This document shows, piece after piece, positions 43,629 through 51,408 of a stretch of 64,000 nucleotides of DNA. Location of the stretch: assembly GCA_002339725.1 (NCBI GenBank), contig DDKN01000001.1:1-64000 (forward strand), given 5' to 3'. Each line of letters opens with the position of its first letter. The first letter of the stretch is position 1. Source of the stretch: Thiobacillus sp. UBA2597. Its GTDB lineage: Bacteria > Pseudomonadota > Gammaproteobacteria > Burkholderiales > Thiobacillaceae. The position numbers and the translations under genes were made by a program. The notes under the pieces are model-generated. The model saw only the letters and a list, made by a program, of their open reading frames with translations, was not told the DNA's origin and searched no databases.

Positions 43629-44614
43629 CAGGCCCCCTGGAAGGCGCGTTCCAGCTCGGCCCGCAATTCCACCTCGCGCCCGCGGTAGATCGGCGAGAAG
43701 TGAAAGGGCTCCACCGCCTTCACGCCGGCCGCGCGCGCCAGGCGCCCGGCCTGGCCGGCAGTGAGGTGCCGCTTGTCGGCGGCGCGCGCCGCCGCCGTGT
43801 CGAGGAAGACGCTCTCGATGAACAGGGTGTCGGCGCCGCGCGCGAGTTCGACGATGGCCGCGGCATTGGCTTCGCTGAACACCACATCGGTGACATAGGC
43901 GAGCTTCATGCCGGGCGTCACCTCGACGCAGTCGAGCAGCGTGTTCACGGGGAGCGGCTGCCCGCTCGGCCCGGGAATGGTTGCCGCCGCATCCTGCCCG
44001 GCCAGCACCGCCCGCTTGAGTCCCTGCAGCCAGGGACCGACCGCCAGGCCGCGTTCGGCGAGCCGGGTCTTCCAGATGTTCACGTGCTGCGTCTCCTCCA
44101 AAGCGAAGCCCAGGCAGGGCGTGCCGTGGTCGAGCAGCGCACAGCGCACGCGAAAGCCCGGCTCGGCCAGCAGCACCCCATCCTCGATTCGACCCTCGCC
44201 CAGCGCCTCGCGCCGGAACCCCTGGCGCACGTGAAAACGCGCCCGCTGCACCCGTCCCGGCGCCAGCAGCTCGGTCACCTCCAGGCCGAAATCGTTGCCA
44301 TAACGGTGCAAAAGGTTCCAGGTATAGGCGGCGAGCTTGGCCTCGACCTTGGCGATGAAGCCGGGCGGGCCATACAGCCGCACCGCGCGCTCGCGCCCGA
44401 GGCAGATGCGCAGCAGCCAGTCGAAGCCCATGAAGTGATCCATGTGGCAGTGCGAGACGAAGATGTCCGACACGCGCAGGATCTTGCGCGGCGCCAGGGC
44501 GCGGATATCGCCCAGATCGAACAGCAGGGCCCGGCCCTCGAACAGGAAATCGACGAACAGGCCGGGATCGCCGAAGGGTTCGTTGACGAGACAGGGATGC
44601 AGCGCGCGCCGCAT
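43628..44614 (-). CDS. Metallo-beta-lactamase fold protein, RNase Z-like
   Basis: A 328-residue metallo-hydrolase. The main zinc motif is FVSHCHMDHFMGFDWLL (HxHxDH), followed by the conserved CALLDHGTPCLGFALEE (late His), YVTDVVFSEANAAAIVELA (bridging Asp) and, near the end, the HFSPIYRGREVEL block. That last motif corresponds to the terminal HFS(x)RY region of RNase Z. Similar proteins process tRNA 3' ends or act as related phosphodiesterases; the exo-site arm is not obvious, so I hold the function at RNase Z-like. ATG 44614 shares one base with the Nudix stop; a longer in-frame start at 44707 would sit inside the Nudix gene. Confidence 0.85.
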   Translation of the reverse strand: MRRALHPCLVNEPFGDPGLFVDFLFEGRALLFDLGDIRALAPRKILRVSDIFVSHCHMDHFMGFDWLLRICLGRERAVRLYGPPGFIAKVEAKLAAYTWNLLHRYGNDFGLEVTELLAPGRVQRARFHVRQGFRREALGEGRIEDGVLLAEPGFRVRCALLDHGTPCLGFALEETQHVNIWKTRLAERGLAVGPWLQGLKRAVLAGQDAAATIPGPSGQPLPVNTLLDCVEVTPGMKLAYVTDVVFSEANAAAIVELARGADTLFIESVFLDTAAARAADKRHLTAGQAGRLARAAGVKAVEPFHFSPIYRGREVELRAELERAFQGA

Positions 44615-45048
44615 TAGTCGGTGAGCTGTTGGCGCGCCCAGGCCAGGATGGGCTGGAGCCGGGGCGGCAAGAGGCGTTGGGCCTCGGCGAAGTCGACCCA
44701 GCGCCATTCGTCGTGCTCGGGCCGACCCAGTTCGGGCGCGATCGGCAGGTGGATGTCACGCTGCCGGGTCTCGGCCAGGTAATAACGCGCCACCTTGCCC
44801 CGGCGGTAGGGCTCGGTTTCGCGGTAAATCTCGCCCCAGCGAAAATCGAGATCGGTGACCGAAGACTCCTCGGCCGTCTCCCGGATGGCGCCGGCCAGGG
44901 GGGTCTCGCCCGGCTCCAGGGTGCCCTTGGGGAAATCCCAATGGTTGTAGCAGCGCAGGATGAGCAGGCGCCAGTCACCACCCTCCCGGCGCGCGACGAC
45001 CACCCCGGCGGACAAACGCCTGGCAGCAGGATTGGTTTGAGCGCTCAT
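44614..45048 (-). CDS. Nudix hydrolase
   Basis: A 144-residue Nudix enzyme hydrolysing a nucleoside diphosphate linked to another group. The box reads GTLEPGETPLAGAIRETAEESSV, close to the consensus (its Gly near the end is Ser). Upstream is NHWDFPKGTLE and later DEWRWVDFAEAQRLLPP, which together resemble Ap4A-hydrolase-like members. ATG 45048 (MSAQTN) is preferred; an in-frame ATG at 45123 lacks family similarity. It heads the coupled operon with the metallo-hydrolase, DUF72, rtcA and DUF429. The preferred substrate could be a dinucleotide or an mRNA cap-like group, neither shown. Confidence 0.88.
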   Translation of the reverse strand: MSAQTNPAARRLSAGVVVARREGGDWRLLILRCYNHWDFPKGTLEPGETPLAGAIRETAEESSVTDLDFRWGEIYRETEPYRRGKVARYYLAETRQRDIHLPIAPELGRPEHDEWRWVDFAEAQRLLPPRLQPILAWARQQLTD

Positions 45049-45415
45049 GTGCCAAGCATACGGGCTTGCCCCGGGAATGAGTAGGGTGCGCGCCGGGCTA
45101 TAGTTGAGACATGACTCTGCCATGCGTCACGCGCGCCCTGCCCGACGTTTCAGTGCCGGTCCCAGCGGCAACATGCCGAATCAAGCCGCCGGGTGATGGT
45201 GGAGTCACGGCTGTCTGCGCCCGCCCGGCGCGTGCGCGGTCCGGTCCGGGCAATCGCGAAATTTTGGGCTGCGGGCCAGGCGGATGCGGGCCGGCCGCCC
45301 CAGGCCCGGCCGGCGGCAAAACCCGGTATGGATGTACCAGTTTCGTGGCGGCGAAGGCTCATGCTACCGTTCTCTCCGACTATTCAAATAAAACAACGAC
45401 AAATCAGGGCAGGCC
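45049..45415. other. 367-bp divergent gap without a convincing gene
   Basis: The region separates the Nudix operon (left) and the GGDEF/EAL gene (right). I see no supported coding frame; open frames here lack ribosome sites and family similarity. It holds a G+C-rich stretch rich in GCCGGCC/GGCCGGC (about 45285-45325), able to fold strongly, and an A+T-rich tail (TATTCAAATAAAACAACGAC, 45381-45400) just before the right-hand gene. I looked for a c-di-GMP (GEMM) riboswitch and could not match its core. Confidence 0.6.
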
Positions 45416-47683
45416 ATGACAAAGGGGCTTTTTCGGGAAAGACGCGTGGCCATCGCCGGTGTCGGCTTCGCCGCGCTGATCGGGCTCATGGCACTGCTCG
45501 CCGCCACCACCGTCATCCACGGCGAATGGGTGGTCGGCCGGATGCAGGCGGCGATCGCCGAGCACAGCGAAAAGCTCAACCAGGCCAACACCATGTACAG
45601 CGCGGCGCGGGAACGCTCGTTCAATGCCGTGACCATGATCCTGTCGACCGACAGGGCCAGGCTCGATGCCCTGGTTCAGCGTCACAGCGAGCTCGCCTCG
45701 GAATACATGGCGGCACGCGAGCGCCTGCTGGCCCAGCCGCTCAACGCCGAGGAGCGCCGTCTGATGGACCAGCAGTTCAGGCTGGTGCGCGCGACCTCAC
45801 CCCGGCTCAACGAGGCCCTGGACCTGCTGATCATGGGTGAGGTCGAGACCGCGCGCCGCCTGCTGGTCTACGAGGTGCTGCCCAGGCAGAACCAGTTGCT
45901 CGAGGTCCTGGGCCGCCAGGCCGCGCTGCAGCACCAGGCCATGCAGGCCCTGCTGAGCCAGGTCAAGACCAGTCAGCGCGGGCACTGGTGGTTTCTGAGC
46001 GGGGTGGGCGCGCTGACCCTGGCCCTGGCGGTCATCGTCGCCGGCTACATCCTGCGCCGCCTGGCCCAGGCCGAGGACCAGGTCTTCGCCAAAACCACGC
46101 TCGAGGCGGTGACCGAGGCCGTGGTGGTGACCGATGCCCGGCAGCGCGTGCGCTACCTCAATCCGGCGGCCGAGCGGCTGATCGGTTTCAGCCTGGAGCA
46201 GGCGATCGAGCGGCCGGTCGCCGAGGTGCTCAAGCTCACCCCTCCGGCGCAGCCCGGCTATCCGTTCAAGCTCAGTCACCAAAGCGGCCAGACGGTGGAC
46301 GTGGAGTACGCCGTGTCCGACATTCACGGCGGCGAGCGCCATCTGGGCGCGGTCTGGGTATTCCACGACGTCACCTACACCCTGAGCATCGCCAGCCAGC
46401 TCGCCTATCAGGCCAGTCACGACCCGCTCACCGGCCTGCCCAACCGCCGCGCCTTCGAACTGGCGCTGGAGGAAGCCCTCAAGAACAACCGCAGCCAGCC
46501 CCAGTCGCATGTGGTCGGCTTCCTCGACCTGGACATGTTCAAGATCGTCAACGACAGCTGCGGCCACGCGGCGGGCGACGAGCTGCTCAAGCAGATCGGC
46601 CGCCTGTTCCAGGACAGGATGCGCGCGAGCGACCTGCTCGCCCGGCTGGGCGGCGACGAATTCGGCTTCCTGTTGCGCGGCTGCGCCATCGATGACGCGA
46701 AGAAGGTGGCCGAAAGCCTGCTGGCGGCGGTGCGCGATTATCGCTTCGACTGGAACGGCCGCAGCTTCACCCTCGGCGCCAGCATCGGGCTGAGCACCAT
46801 CGATGCCGACACCAGCCAGTCCGCCACGGTGATCAAACAGGCCGACGCTGCCTGCTATGCCGCCAAGGACCGCGGCCGCAACCAGATCTGCGTCTACAGC
46901 GCGAGTGAATCGGAGGAGACCGGGCGGCGCGACGAAATGGAATGGGCCGAACGCATCCAACGCGCCCTGCAGGAAGACCGCTTCGTGCTCTATGGCCAGC
47001 CCATCATCATGCTCGACCAGACACCGCCGGCCGACAGCCGCAAGGTGGAGGTCCTGCTTCGCATGCGGGAGCCGGACGGCAGGCTGATCGCACCCGGCGC
47101 CTTCCTGCCGGCGGCCGAGCGCTACAACCTGATGCCGGCGATCGACCGCTGGGTGATCCGCCACGCCCTGGCCTGGGCCGGCAGTAAGACCGGACGCCGG
47201 TTCTCCCACATCGCGATCAATCTTTCCGGCAGCTCGATCGGCGATCCCGAGCTGTACGACTTCATCGTCGGCGAGATCGCGGCGAGCGGCGCCGACCCCG
47301 GCGCGCTCTGCTTCGAGATCACGGAAAGCGCCGCCATCGCCAATTTCAAGCAATGCGCCAGCTGCATCGAGTCGCTGCGCAAGATGGGCTGCAAGTTCGC
47401 CCTGGACGATTTCGGCACCGGCATGGCCTCGTTCTCCTATCTCAAGAACCTGGGCCTGGACTACCTGAAGATCGATGGCAATTACATCCGCGAGATGCAG
47501 TACAACCTGTATCACTACTCGATGACCGAGGCGATCACCCGGGTCGGCCATGCCATGGGCCTGAAGACCATGGCCGCCTTCGTCGAGAGCGAGGAATCGT
47601 TGCAGAAGCTGAAGGAGCTCGGCGTCGACTACGCCCAGGGCTACAAGATCGCACCGCCTCAGCCGCTCGACAGCCTGGGCTGA
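45416..47683 (+). CDS. Membrane GGDEF-EAL protein with helical sensor and PAS domain
   Basis: A 755-residue c-di-GMP protein. A first helix (IAGVGFAALIGLMALLAATT) and a second near 190-210 (LSGVGALTLALAVIVAGYIL) enclose a helical bundle sensor of about 150 residues (EHSEKLNQANTMYSAARERS), as in 4HB_MCP sensors. A PAS domain (LEAVTEAVVVTDARQRVRYL) follows, then GGDEF with ASHDPLTGLPNRRAFEL and RLGGDEFGFLL (intact, probably active), and an EAL-type domain in which EAL is EVL (KVEVLLRM) but FEITESAA, LDDFGTGMASF and KIDGNYI are kept. FVESEES replaces EGVET, so hydrolysis may be low. It overlaps the end of the convergent desaturase gene. Confidence 0.92.
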   Translation: MTKGLFRERRVAIAGVGFAALIGLMALLAATTVIHGEWVVGRMQAAIAEHSEKLNQANTMYSAARERSFNAVTMILSTDRARLDALVQRHSELASEYMAARERLLAQPLNAEERRLMDQQFRLVRATSPRLNEALDLLIMGEVETARRLLVYEVLPRQNQLLEVLGRQAALQHQAMQALLSQVKTSQRGHWWFLSGVGALTLALAVIVAGYILRRLAQAEDQVFAKTTLEAVTEAVVVTDARQRVRYLNPAAERLIGFSLEQAIERPVAEVLKLTPPAQPGYPFKLSHQSGQTVDVEYAVSDIHGGERHLGAVWVFHDVTYTLSIASQLAYQASHDPLTGLPNRRAFELALEEALKNNRSQPQSHVVGFLDLDMFKIVNDSCGHAAGDELLKQIGRLFQDRMRASDLLARLGGDEFGFLLRGCAIDDAKKVAESLLAAVRDYRFDWNGRSFTLGASIGLSTIDADTSQSATVIKQADAACYAAKDRGRNQICVYSASESEETGRRDEMEWAERIQRALQEDRFVLYGQPIIMLDQTPPADSRKVEVLLRMREPDGRLIAPGAFLPAAERYNLMPAIDRWVIRHALAWAGSKTGRRFSHIAINLSGSSIGDPELYDFIVGEIAASGADPGALCFEITESAAIANFKQCASCIESLRKMGCKFALDDFGTGMASFSYLKNLGLDYLKIDGNYIREMQYNLYHYSMTEAITRVGHAMGLKTMAAFVESEESLQKLKELGVDYAQGYKIAPPQPLDSLG

Positions 47684-48576
47684 GGCATCGGCCCGGCCAG
47701 GGCGGAGAGGGGGATCGGGCCGCGCAACTGGCGCCAGAGGGCCGTCCCCATGCCGAGCTGGAAGCTGCCCCTCTCGGCGGCAAAGGCATGCGGCAAGTCG
47801 CGCCAGCCCAGGTGGGGCTGGCGATGATGCGTGCCGTGGTAATTGAAATTGAGCAGCAGGCGCGCCAGCCAGCCCGGCAGGCTGAGGCTCATGGCGTAGC
47901 GCGTCTCGCCCAGCGGCGTGGCGTAGTGGTAGGCGTTGTCGTTGAGCGAGACGATCAGGGCGCGGCCATAGAGGGCGAGCGCCAGCAGCCAGGCCTGGCT
48001 GCCATAGGCCCAGAAACCGAAGCCGAACAAGAGCAGGATGGCGCAGGCATCGAGCCGGACCTCGCGCAGGACAGCGGCCTGGGTCAGTTTCTCCGCCATG
48101 AGCGCCACCACATTGTCCTCCCGCGCAAGCCGGCGCCCCGCGGCGCGGATCCAGCGGCGCGGCAGCAGAAACAGCGGCACGCAGAGCCATTCGTAGACAT
48201 ACAGCCCGCCCAGCAGGCGGAAATAATAGGCCGGCGCCGCCTGCGCCCGGCTGACGCGGGCATCGTCATACACCTCGCTGCGATCGCGCGGCGTGCGGCT
48301 CAGGCCATGGTGCAGCAGATGCCCGCGGCGCAGCACCTGGAACGGCGCGCCATAAGCCACGGCGAGCAGGCGGCCGGCCAGGTGATTGAGCCGCCGGCTT
48401 CCGCTCAAGCTGCCATGGATCGCCTCGTGAATCAGGGCCCAGAAGGTCAGGCTCGACAGCGCCACCGGCAACAGCAGCCAGCCCCAGCGCGGGTCGGTCG
48501 GCAACAGCCAGAGCGGCAGCAGGAAAAATTGCATCAGGTTGATCGAGACAAAACATGCCACCAGAAGCCCGTTCAC
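47659..48576 (-). CDS. Membrane fatty acid desaturase
   Basis: A 305-residue membrane di-iron protein. The three histidine boxes are present: FWALIHEAIHGSL, LRRGHLLHHGLSR and FNYHGTHHRQPHLGW. Hydrophobic spans flank them, such as NGLLVACFVSINLMQFFLLP and ILLLFGFGFWAYG. Such enzymes insert double bonds or hydroxylate acyl chains and carotenoid-like substrates; the family resemblance alone does not tell which. GTG 48576 is chosen because GGAG lies 8 nt before it; a further in-frame frame upstream to 48750 has no family similarity. It overlaps 25 bp with the GGDEF/EAL gene and is divergent from rhlE. Confidence 0.85.
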   Translation of the reverse strand: MNGLLVACFVSINLMQFFLLPLWLLPTDPRWGWLLLPVALSSLTFWALIHEAIHGSLSGSRRLNHLAGRLLAVAYGAPFQVLRRGHLLHHGLSRTPRDRSEVYDDARVSRAQAAPAYYFRLLGGLYVYEWLCVPLFLLPRRWIRAAGRRLAREDNVVALMAEKLTQAAVLREVRLDACAILLLFGFGFWAYGSQAWLLALALYGRALIVSLNDNAYHYATPLGETRYAMSLSLPGWLARLLLNFNYHGTHHRQPHLGWRDLPHAFAAERGSFQLGMGTALWRQLRGPIPLSALAGPMPQPRLSSG

Positions 48577-48677
48577 CCGCACCGCTCCATCCGATTCCGT
48601 CCGGATGAAGATTTTGTGCCGGACAGATGACGCCGGCGTGACAGCGCCGAAAACCGGCGGAAGACGCCGAACCCTGT

Positions 48678-48683
48678 TACAAT
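48678..48683 (+). promoter_or_regulatory. Possible -10 (TACAAT) for the DEAD-box helicase gene
   Basis: TACAAT lies about 127 bp before the helicase ATG, leaving a long 5' leader. Such leaders are usual for RNA helicase genes that are cold-regulated or self-regulated. There is no consensus -35. Confidence 0.35.
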
Positions 48684-48809
48684 CGCGCCCAGCGGTATGT
48701 GTTCCAGTCTTTCTGCCGCCGTCTCTTCCGACGCACCTCACCGCCCCCATCTGCCTCAGACTGGCGCCGCCCGCGCGGCGACAGGCCGATACTTTTATTT
48801 GGAAACACC

Positions 48810-50153
48810 ATGTCCTTTGCCAGCCTCGGCCTGTCCGAAGCCCTTGTCCGCGCCGTCACCGAGCGCGGTTACACCACCCCCACGCCGATCCAGGCCCAGG
48901 CGATTCCCGCCGTGCTCTCGGGCGGTGATCTGCTCGCCGGCGCCCAGACCGGCACCGGCAAGACCGCCGGCTTCGTCCTGCCCCTGCTGCAACGCCTGAG
49001 CCAGGAACATCGGCCCCTGCCCAACCACGGCAAGGCGCCCATCCGCGCCCTGGTGCTCACCCCAACGCGCGAACTCGCCGCCCAGGTGGAAGAATCGGTG
49101 CGCGCCTACGGCAAGCACCTGCACCTGCATTCCATGGTGATGTTCGGCGGTGTCAACATCAATCCCCAGATCCAGAAGCTGCGCGGCCAGGTCGACATCC
49201 TGGTCGCCACCCCCGGCCGCCTGCTCGATCACGTGCAGCAGAAGACCGTGGACCTGTCGCATGTCGAGATCCTGGTGCTGGACGAGGCCGACCGCATGCT
49301 CGACATGGGTTTCATCCGCGACATCAAAAAGGTGCTCGCCCTGCTGCCGAAGAAGCGGCAGAACCTCCTGTTCTCCGCCACCTTCTCGGACGAGATCAAG
49401 GCCCTGGCCGACGGCCTGCTCGACAAGCCGGCGCTGATCGAGGTGGCCCGGCGCAACGCCACCGCCGACACCGTGGCGCAGAAGGTCTACCCGGTGGACC
49501 GCGACAAGAAGCGGCAATTGCTCACCCACCTGATCCAGGAAAATCAGTGGTTCCAGGTGCTGGTGTTCACCCGCACCAAGCACGGCGCCAACCGCCTGGC
49601 CGAGCAGCTGTCGAAGGACGGCATCCCGGCCCTGGCCATCCACGGCAACAAGAGCCAGGCCGCCCGCACCCGGGCGCTGACCGAGTTCAAGAGCGGCAAG
49701 CTGCAGGTGCTGGTCGCCACCGACATCGCCGCGCGCGGCATCGACATCAGCGAACTGCCGCATGTGGTGAACTACGAGCTGCCCAACGTGCCGGAGGACT
49801 ATGTCCATCGCATCGGTCGTACCGGCCGGGCCGGCAGCACCGGCGAGGCGGTGTCGCTGGTCTGCGTCGACGAGCACAAGTTCCTGGCCGACATCGAACG
49901 CCTGATCAAGCGCAAGCTGCCGCAGGAGGTAGTGCCCGGCTTCGAGCCCGACCCCAATGCCCGGCCCGAGCCGATCCAGCTGCGCAGCCAGGAACACCAG
50001 CAGCGCGGCCGCGGCCAATCGGCACCGCGCGGCGGCCAACCGGGACGGTCCGGCGGCAAGCCGCAAGGGGCCAAACCCCAGGGCGGGCATCCGGCCAGGC
50101 CGGGCGGGCCACGGCCGCCGCTGTCGCACCGCTCGGGCGGCCGGCATCAATAA
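48810..50153 (+). CDS. rhlE: DEAD-box RNA helicase (RhlE type)
   Basis: A 447-residue ATP-dependent RNA helicase. Motifs in order: Q motif [29 protein letters not shown], Ia [49 protein letters not shown] and [12 protein letters not shown]. After residue ~375 comes a basic, Gln/Gly/Arg-rich tail ([18 protein letters not shown]), typical of RhlE and likely for RNA contact. The ATG at 48810 follows GGAAACACC. Motifs fit RhlE better than SrmB or CsdA. An 11-bp-stem hairpin follows the stop at 50161. Confidence 0.93.
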   Translation: MSFASLGLSEALVRAVTERGYTTPTPIQAQAIPAVLSGGDLLAGAQTGTGKTAGFVLPLLQRLSQEHRPLPNHGKAPIRALVLTPTRELAAQVEESVRAYGKHLHLHSMVMFGGVNINPQIQKLRGQVDILVATPGRLLDHVQQKTVDLSHVEILVLDEADRMLDMGFIRDIKKVLALLPKKRQNLLFSATFSDEIKALADGLLDKPALIEVARRNATADTVAQKVYPVDRDKKRQLLTHLIQENQWFQVLVFTRTKHGANRLAEQLSKDGIPALAIHGNKSQAARTRALTEFKSGKLQVLVATDIAARGIDISELPHVVNYELPNVPEDYVHRIGRTGRAGSTGEAVSLVCVDEHKFLADIERLIKRKLPQEVVPGFEPDPNARPEPIQLRSQEHQQRGRGQSAPRGGQPGRSGGKPQGAKPQGGHPARPGGPRPPLSHRSGGRHQ

Positions 50154-50160
50154 ACGCTCA

Positions 50161-50197
50161 GCGCAGAGCGCCCGGCGCTTTGCCGAGCGCTCTGCGC
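50161..50197. other. Long hairpin after rhlE
   Basis: GCGCAGAGCGC and GCGCTCTGCGC form a perfect 11-bp stem around a 15-nt loop, which itself contains a CGGC/GCCG helix. It begins 8 bp after the rhlE stop. There is no T run, so it may be an mRNA 3'-end stabiliser or a Rho-dependent terminator region. Confidence 0.55.
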
Positions 50198-50276
50198 ACC
50201 GTGGCTCGCCTGCCACACTGGCGCGCGTTCCCGCGCCGACAGCCGCTGCCTAATTCGTAATCAGCCGCTGCCGCCC

Positions 50277-50282
50277 TATACT
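50277..50282 (+). promoter_or_regulatory. Probable -10 (TATACT) for the 76-residue gene
   Basis: TATACT lies 30 bp before the start codon, with TTCGTA 17 bp further upstream as a poor -35 candidate. Confidence 0.4.
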
Positions 50283-50311
50283 GCAGTCATTTCCAGGAAG
50301 GGGAATGGCAC

Positions 50312-50542
50312 ATGCTGCAAACCAGCCTGACCAAGCACGGTTTCCGCATCCGCACCCGCAGCGGGGTGATCGTCGACAACCTCCAGATTTACGGCCGCGA
50401 TGCGCAGGAGGCCGAGCAGAAACTCATGCGCATGTACCCCGGCTGCACCGTGATGGATAGCCGCGTGGTGGCGCCGGCCTGCAACGCCAATGCCGGTTCC
50501 AGTTTCGAAGACGTGGTCGATCTGCTGACCACCGGTTCTTAA
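50312..50542 (+). CDS. Small conserved-looking protein of unknown function
   Basis: A 76-residue soluble protein. I do not recognise the family. It begins MLQTSLTKHGFRIRTRSGVIV, continues NLQIYGRDAQEAEQKLMRMY, and ends with an acidic piece (SSFEDVVDLLTTGS). Two cysteines (PGCTV and PACNA) flank a short linker. The pattern of beta strands (approx. 3-27), then a helix, is that of a compact alpha/beta domain; it is not a ribbon-helix-helix protein. AGGAAGGGGA precedes the ATG and a possible -10 is upstream, so it is probably a real gene. It is convergent with parA by a 4-bp overlap. Confidence 0.65.
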   Translation: MLQTSLTKHGFRIRTRSGVIVDNLQIYGRDAQEAEQKLMRMYPGCTVMDSRVVAPACNANAGSSFEDVVDLLTTGS

Positions 50543-51303
50543 GCCAAACCCTGCTCCATCAGTTCCTCGCACAGCGCCATGTAGTCCTGGGCGCCGTGGC
50601 TGGCCCGGGCGTGATGAAAGACATCGCGGTTGTAGGCCGGGCTCTCCGCGATCGACACGTTCTCCGCGATCACCGTCTTGCACACCTCGCTGCCGAAGCG
50701 CTCGTTCATGCGCAGCAGGATCTCCCCGCTCATCCTGCGCCGCCGGTCGAACCGGGTGAGCAGATAGCGCCGCGCCACCCGGCGCTTGAGCACCGGCTCC
50801 AATAGATCGAGGGTGCGGGCCATCTCCTCGGCCGCCTGCAGCGAAAGGAAATCGGTCGACACCGGGATCAGCACCAGGTCGGCGGCGAAGATGGCATTCA
50901 ATGACAGCACGCCGACGTAAGGACAGCAATCGATCAGCGTGGGCCGCGCGCCCGCCGCAGCCTCCAGCGCATCCAGGCCCTGACGCAGACGGTTGAGCAC
51001 GGCCGGGCCTTTGCCGAAGATGGAATCGACCTTGATCATCTGCGGGTGCGAGGGGATCAGATGACCGAGCATCTCCCACTCGCGCTGCAATTGCTTGAGG
51101 GGAATGCCGTCCTGGTAGAAGGCGAACAGGCTGTGCGCCACCTCGGGCCGCGCGGGGTTCTGGATGTGGCTCAGATGCCCCTGGGGATCGAGGTCGATCA
51201 GCAGGGGCAGGCGGCCCTGCCGGCGCAACGCGGCCGCCAGATTCAAGACCGTGGTGGTCTTGCCCACCCCGCCCTTCTGATTGAATACCGCCAGGCGTGC
51301 CAC
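50539..51303 (-). CDS. ParA-family ATPase (orphan)
   Basis: A 254-residue deviant Walker-type ATPase. The P-loop KGGVGKTTT contains the signature lysine, followed by NLAAALRRQGRLPLLIDLDPQGHLS and TLIDCCPYVGVLSLNAIFAADLVLIP (switch II), and DFLSLQAAEEMARTL. These belong to the ParA/Soj group that positions plasmids, chromosomes or large protein complexes. No ParB, parS-like repeats or cargo gene is next to it, so an orphan role (e.g. positioning of a protein complex) is likely. ATG 51303 has a modest ribosome site. Divergent from hypF. Confidence 0.9.
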   Translation of the reverse strand: MARLAVFNQKGGVGKTTTVLNLAAALRRQGRLPLLIDLDPQGHLSHIQNPARPEVAHSLFAFYQDGIPLKQLQREWEMLGHLIPSHPQMIKVDSIFGKGPAVLNRLRQGLDALEAAAGARPTLIDCCPYVGVLSLNAIFAADLVLIPVSTDFLSLQAAEEMARTLDLLEPVLKRRVARRYLLTRFDRRRRMSGEILLRMNERFGSEVCKTVIAENVSIAESPAYNRDVFHHARASHGAQDYMALCEELMEQGLA

Positions 51304-51408
51304 TCGTGCGCTCCCTGTTGTCCGCGCGCCGCGATCGGATGCGAGATATCGACGGCCGCTCGCGGGAAAGATACCCTTGCCCCTGCCGATCCATCAAGCA
51401 AGGGGCGC

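Noticed and set aside
45049..45415. c-di-GMP (GEMM) riboswitch before the GGDEF-EAL gene
   Set aside because: The core loop sequences and tetraloop receptor could not be matched.
50161..50197. Intrinsic terminator after rhlE
   Set aside because: The stem is strong but no T run follows, so I list it only as a hairpin.
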